NCBI GenBank assembly: GCA_017481285.1
Contig: JAFUPI010000009.1
Span: forward strand, 1-50,898
DNA length: 50,898 bases
Reading direction: 5' to 3'
Source of the DNA: Agathobacter sp.
GTDB lineage: Bacteria > Bacillota > Clostridia > Lachnospirales > Lachnospiraceae
Made by a program: the position numbers and the translations under genes. Within the stretch, counting starts at the first letter, position 1; every line of letters starts with the position of its first letter. Below the pieces are notes generated by a model that was not told the origin of the DNA, ran no database searches, and was given only the letters and a program-made list of their open reading frames with translations. Shown here piece by piece: positions 49,063-50,898 of this stretch.

Positions 49063-50898
49063 CTATTTATTTTTTAAGGATTTTCTAAATTCTTTGTAAG
49101 AAACAGCTGCTTCTGATTTCATGAATTTGCTTCTGTTTACAACCCAAAGAACTAATGATACTGCAAAGAGTACCCAAAGAACGATTGCTGCTGTTCTACA
49201 GTTTGTAATAACAGCTGGTTCTGTTGCTTTGATTGTAGTATCTTTACCAATACCGTTCATAGCCTGAGAGTTTGCAATTGCGTATAAGTTGTGGTGAGCA
49301 GCTTCTTTCATAGCAGCTACTACAACTGGATCATCTTCGTATTTTGCTAAACCATTATCTGTAACCATGAATGCAAGCATTGAGTCGAATGTAGTAGTTC
49401 CGTTTAATACACCGTCAACAGCATTAACCATTGTGTTAAGTACGTTGTCAGTAATCTGGAGACCATTACAATTCCACTCACCGTTTAAGATACCCTTTAA
49501 GAGTCCTGCGTTAGCACCTGACCAAGTTGTACCCCAACGTGTGTAAGCCATCATTACACCATTACCGCCAGCCTGTGAATCTTCCAAACCACCCTGGAAT
49601 GCTCTTAAGTAGATTTCACGAGCTGCCTGTTCGTTTAACCATACACCAAGACCGATACGATCCTGTTCACAGTCATTTAATGCAAAGTGTTTGTAAACTA
49701 CGAATACACCCTTTTCTTCAATACCTTTTACTTCATAATGAGCCATTTCTGAAGAAAGTACAGAGTCTTCTGAATAGTATTCAAAGTTACGTCCTGAATA
49801 TGGAGAACGGTGTGTATTTGCACCAGGTCCATAGAGGAATGTTACTCTTGCGTCTAAACAGTCATTACCTACGATGTTACCAATCTTGTATGCTAATTCT
49901 TTATTGAATGTAGCCGCAAGTACGTCTTCTGATGTAAGAGCTGTTGTTTCTACACCAAGCTGGCTACCAAATAACGCTACTGTTAAGCCCTGAGGACCGT
50001 TTTCATCACGAGTACCTGGAGACTGAACAGATTCTACTGGCATATGCCAATGGAAAGCATCAGCGATGAATGTAACCATTTCATCAAATGTAAGCTGGTC
50101 TAATAATTTATCCCAAGCTGGATCGTTATAATCTTTACCGATCATGTCGTAAAGTTTCATACCATTGTCAGCACCAAGTGTTGGCATTTCTACGGTAGAG
50201 TTAGGATCTGTTACATACTGCTGATCCTGTAATCCCTGAATTAAGTATTCGTTAAGAACGAATTTAACTGTCTTTTCAAGACTTGGCATTGTGCCTGTCC
50301 AGTCGTTACGTGTTAAGTAAACGATATCTTCTACTTCGTCATTCATGTTAGGGTCAGAAGCATTTAACTGATTTTCGATTTTTACGCCAGCATCAGATGT
50401 AGCGTATGTTGTAGTATCAAGCTTATCATTAGTCCATTTGCATACTAATGTCTTGTTACCATCAGCATCCATACCATTTTCTTTGGTATAGCCTTTTGCT
50501 GCTAATACGTTGTTTACAGCATTGTGTGAGTCTGTAGCTGCTGTGAAGTAGTAATCACCAGCATCCATGATATATGTACCTGCGCCATATGCGTCATAGC
50601 TTGCTACATAATCGCCATCTACTACGATAGTTAATGTTTCAGATTCTTTTGGCTGAAGAATCTGAGTCTTTTCAAAGCCTACTAACTGAACAGAAGCTTT
50701 TTCTACTTTGTTTTCAATGTCATACTGTGTGTATGGGCTCCGTACATAAATCTGTACAGTTTCTTTACCATCTCTATCACCAGTATTAGTTACCTTAACA
50801 GTAATTGTGTATTCCTGTGTATCTTCGTTATAGTTTAAAGTCATATCGCTATATTCAAATGTTGTATAGCTTAAACCATAACCGAATGGGAATGCTAC
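49063..50898 (-). CDS. GH3 glycosidase with permuted domain order, 5' end outside the window
   Basis: The frame is open to the window edge (first visible residues VAFPFGYGLSYTTFEYSD), so the start is missing; 611 residues are seen. Order: end of the GH3 C-domain, FnIII-like domain (VKVTNTGDRDGKETVQIYV), then the catalytic domain with YKHFALNDCEQD, GPGANTHRSPYSGRNFEYYSED and the nucleophile Asp in LQITDNV (codon near 49449-49447). A C-terminal transmembrane helix (AAIVLWVLFAVSLVLWVV) and basic tail follow. It is a paralogue of the GH3 gene at 41575 with the same permuted order and membrane anchor. Confidence 0.92.
   Translation of the reverse strand, partial: VAFPFGYGLSYTTFEYSDMTLNYNEDTQEYTITVKVTNTGDRDGKETVQIYVRSPYTQYDIENKVEKASVQLVGFEKTQILQPKESETLTIVVDGDYVASYDAYGAGTYIMDAGDYYFTAATDSHNAVNNVLAAKGYTKENGMDADGNKTLVCKWTNDKLDTTTYATSDAGVKIENQLNASDPNMNDEVEDIVYLTRNDWTGTMPSLEKTVKFVLNEYLIQGLQDQQYVTDPNSTVEMPTLGADNGMKLYDMIGKDYNDPAWDKLLDQLTFDEMVTFIADAFHWHMPVESVQSPGTRDENGPQGLTVALFGSQLGVETTALTSEDVLAATFNKELAYKIGNIVGNDCLDARVTFLYGPGANTHRSPYSGRNFEYYSEDSVLSSEMAHYEVKGIEEKGVFVVYKHFALNDCEQDRIGLGVWLNEQAAREIYLRAFQGGLEDSQAGGNGVMMAYTRWGTTWSGANAGLLKGILNGEWNCNGLQITDNVLNTMVNAVDGVLNGTTTFDSMLAFMVTDNGLAKYEDDPVVVAAMKEAAHHNLYAIANSQAMNGIGKDTTIKATEPAVITNCRTAAIVLWVLFAVSLVLWVVNRSKFMKSEAAVSYKEFRKSLKNK

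Noticed and set aside
1-50898. CRISPR arrays, insertion sequences, prophage or integrase genes
   Set aside because: No regularly spaced repeats, transposase, integrase or phage structural genes were seen on either strand.

Overview
The window reads as a chromosomal segment of a low-to-moderate GC anaerobic Firmicute, most likely a Lachnospiraceae-type Clostridium relative. Support comes from the 16S 5' end, strong AGGAGG ribosome binding sites, a MEP-pathway gene, ECF-type vitamin transporters, two domain-swapped GH3 glucosidase-like genes and many Lachnospiraceae-style membrane and lipoproteins. Genus assignment is inference. Nearly all genes lie on the minus strand. No insertion sequence, prophage, CRISPR array or integrase is visible.

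Layout. 1-790: start of an rRNA operon (16S 5' end, hairpin-rich leader, two promoters) preceded by two tRNA-Ser genes with a dispersed structured repeat between them. 790-6240: housekeeping operon tsaE-tsaB-rimI-rnz-lipoprotein-like-tsaD-ispD headed by a YcxB-like gene; it holds the t6A tRNA-modification genes. 6291-10534: three-gene signalling operon of a membrane Ser/Thr kinase with MORN-like repeats, an S1C protease with a cytoplasmic FHA domain, and a PP2C phosphatase. 10566-11550: FMN riboswitch plus terminator controlling a RibU-type riboflavin transporter. 11615-15327: small ORF and divergent XRE regulator, SPFH/ribbon-helix-helix/membrane operon with a twin-palindrome operator, DHH phosphoesterase. 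15349-19536: tex with a second copy of the dispersed repeat in its leader, then a plus-strand group (membrane protein, SprA-like HEXXH protein, DUF975-like protein).

19541-30780 is the most unusual region: a short STAND-type ATPase, a full-length STAND-TPR paralogue, three lipoproteins, a membrane-anchored transglutaminase-like protein, and a membrane alpha/beta hydrolase. The promoters of the short STAND gene and of the transglutaminase/lipoprotein operon, 7.8 kb apart, have the same architecture to the base: two direct repeats 21 bp apart, 31 bp from the repeat to a TTGTTY -35 box, and a 17-bp spacer. This suggests a common activator and a linked envelope-surveillance or secretion function (inference).

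30880-35891: polysaccharide deacetylase, a YfcC-like carrier with a membrane partner, and a solitary AT-rich gene resembling PD-(D/E)XK/DUF4365 proteins. 35892-37526: a MotA-like proton-channel gene overlapping an HTH gene whose membrane part itself looks MotA-like; no MotB follows, and a perfect 19-bp palindrome lies upstream. 37541-41133: panT-coaBC-ABC-F operon. 41154-41459: a 306-bp imperfect palindrome. 41575-50898: two GH3 genes with permuted domain order (the second runs off the window), an NlpC/P60-like peptidase, alkD, idi, azlDC and a DUF2804 gene.
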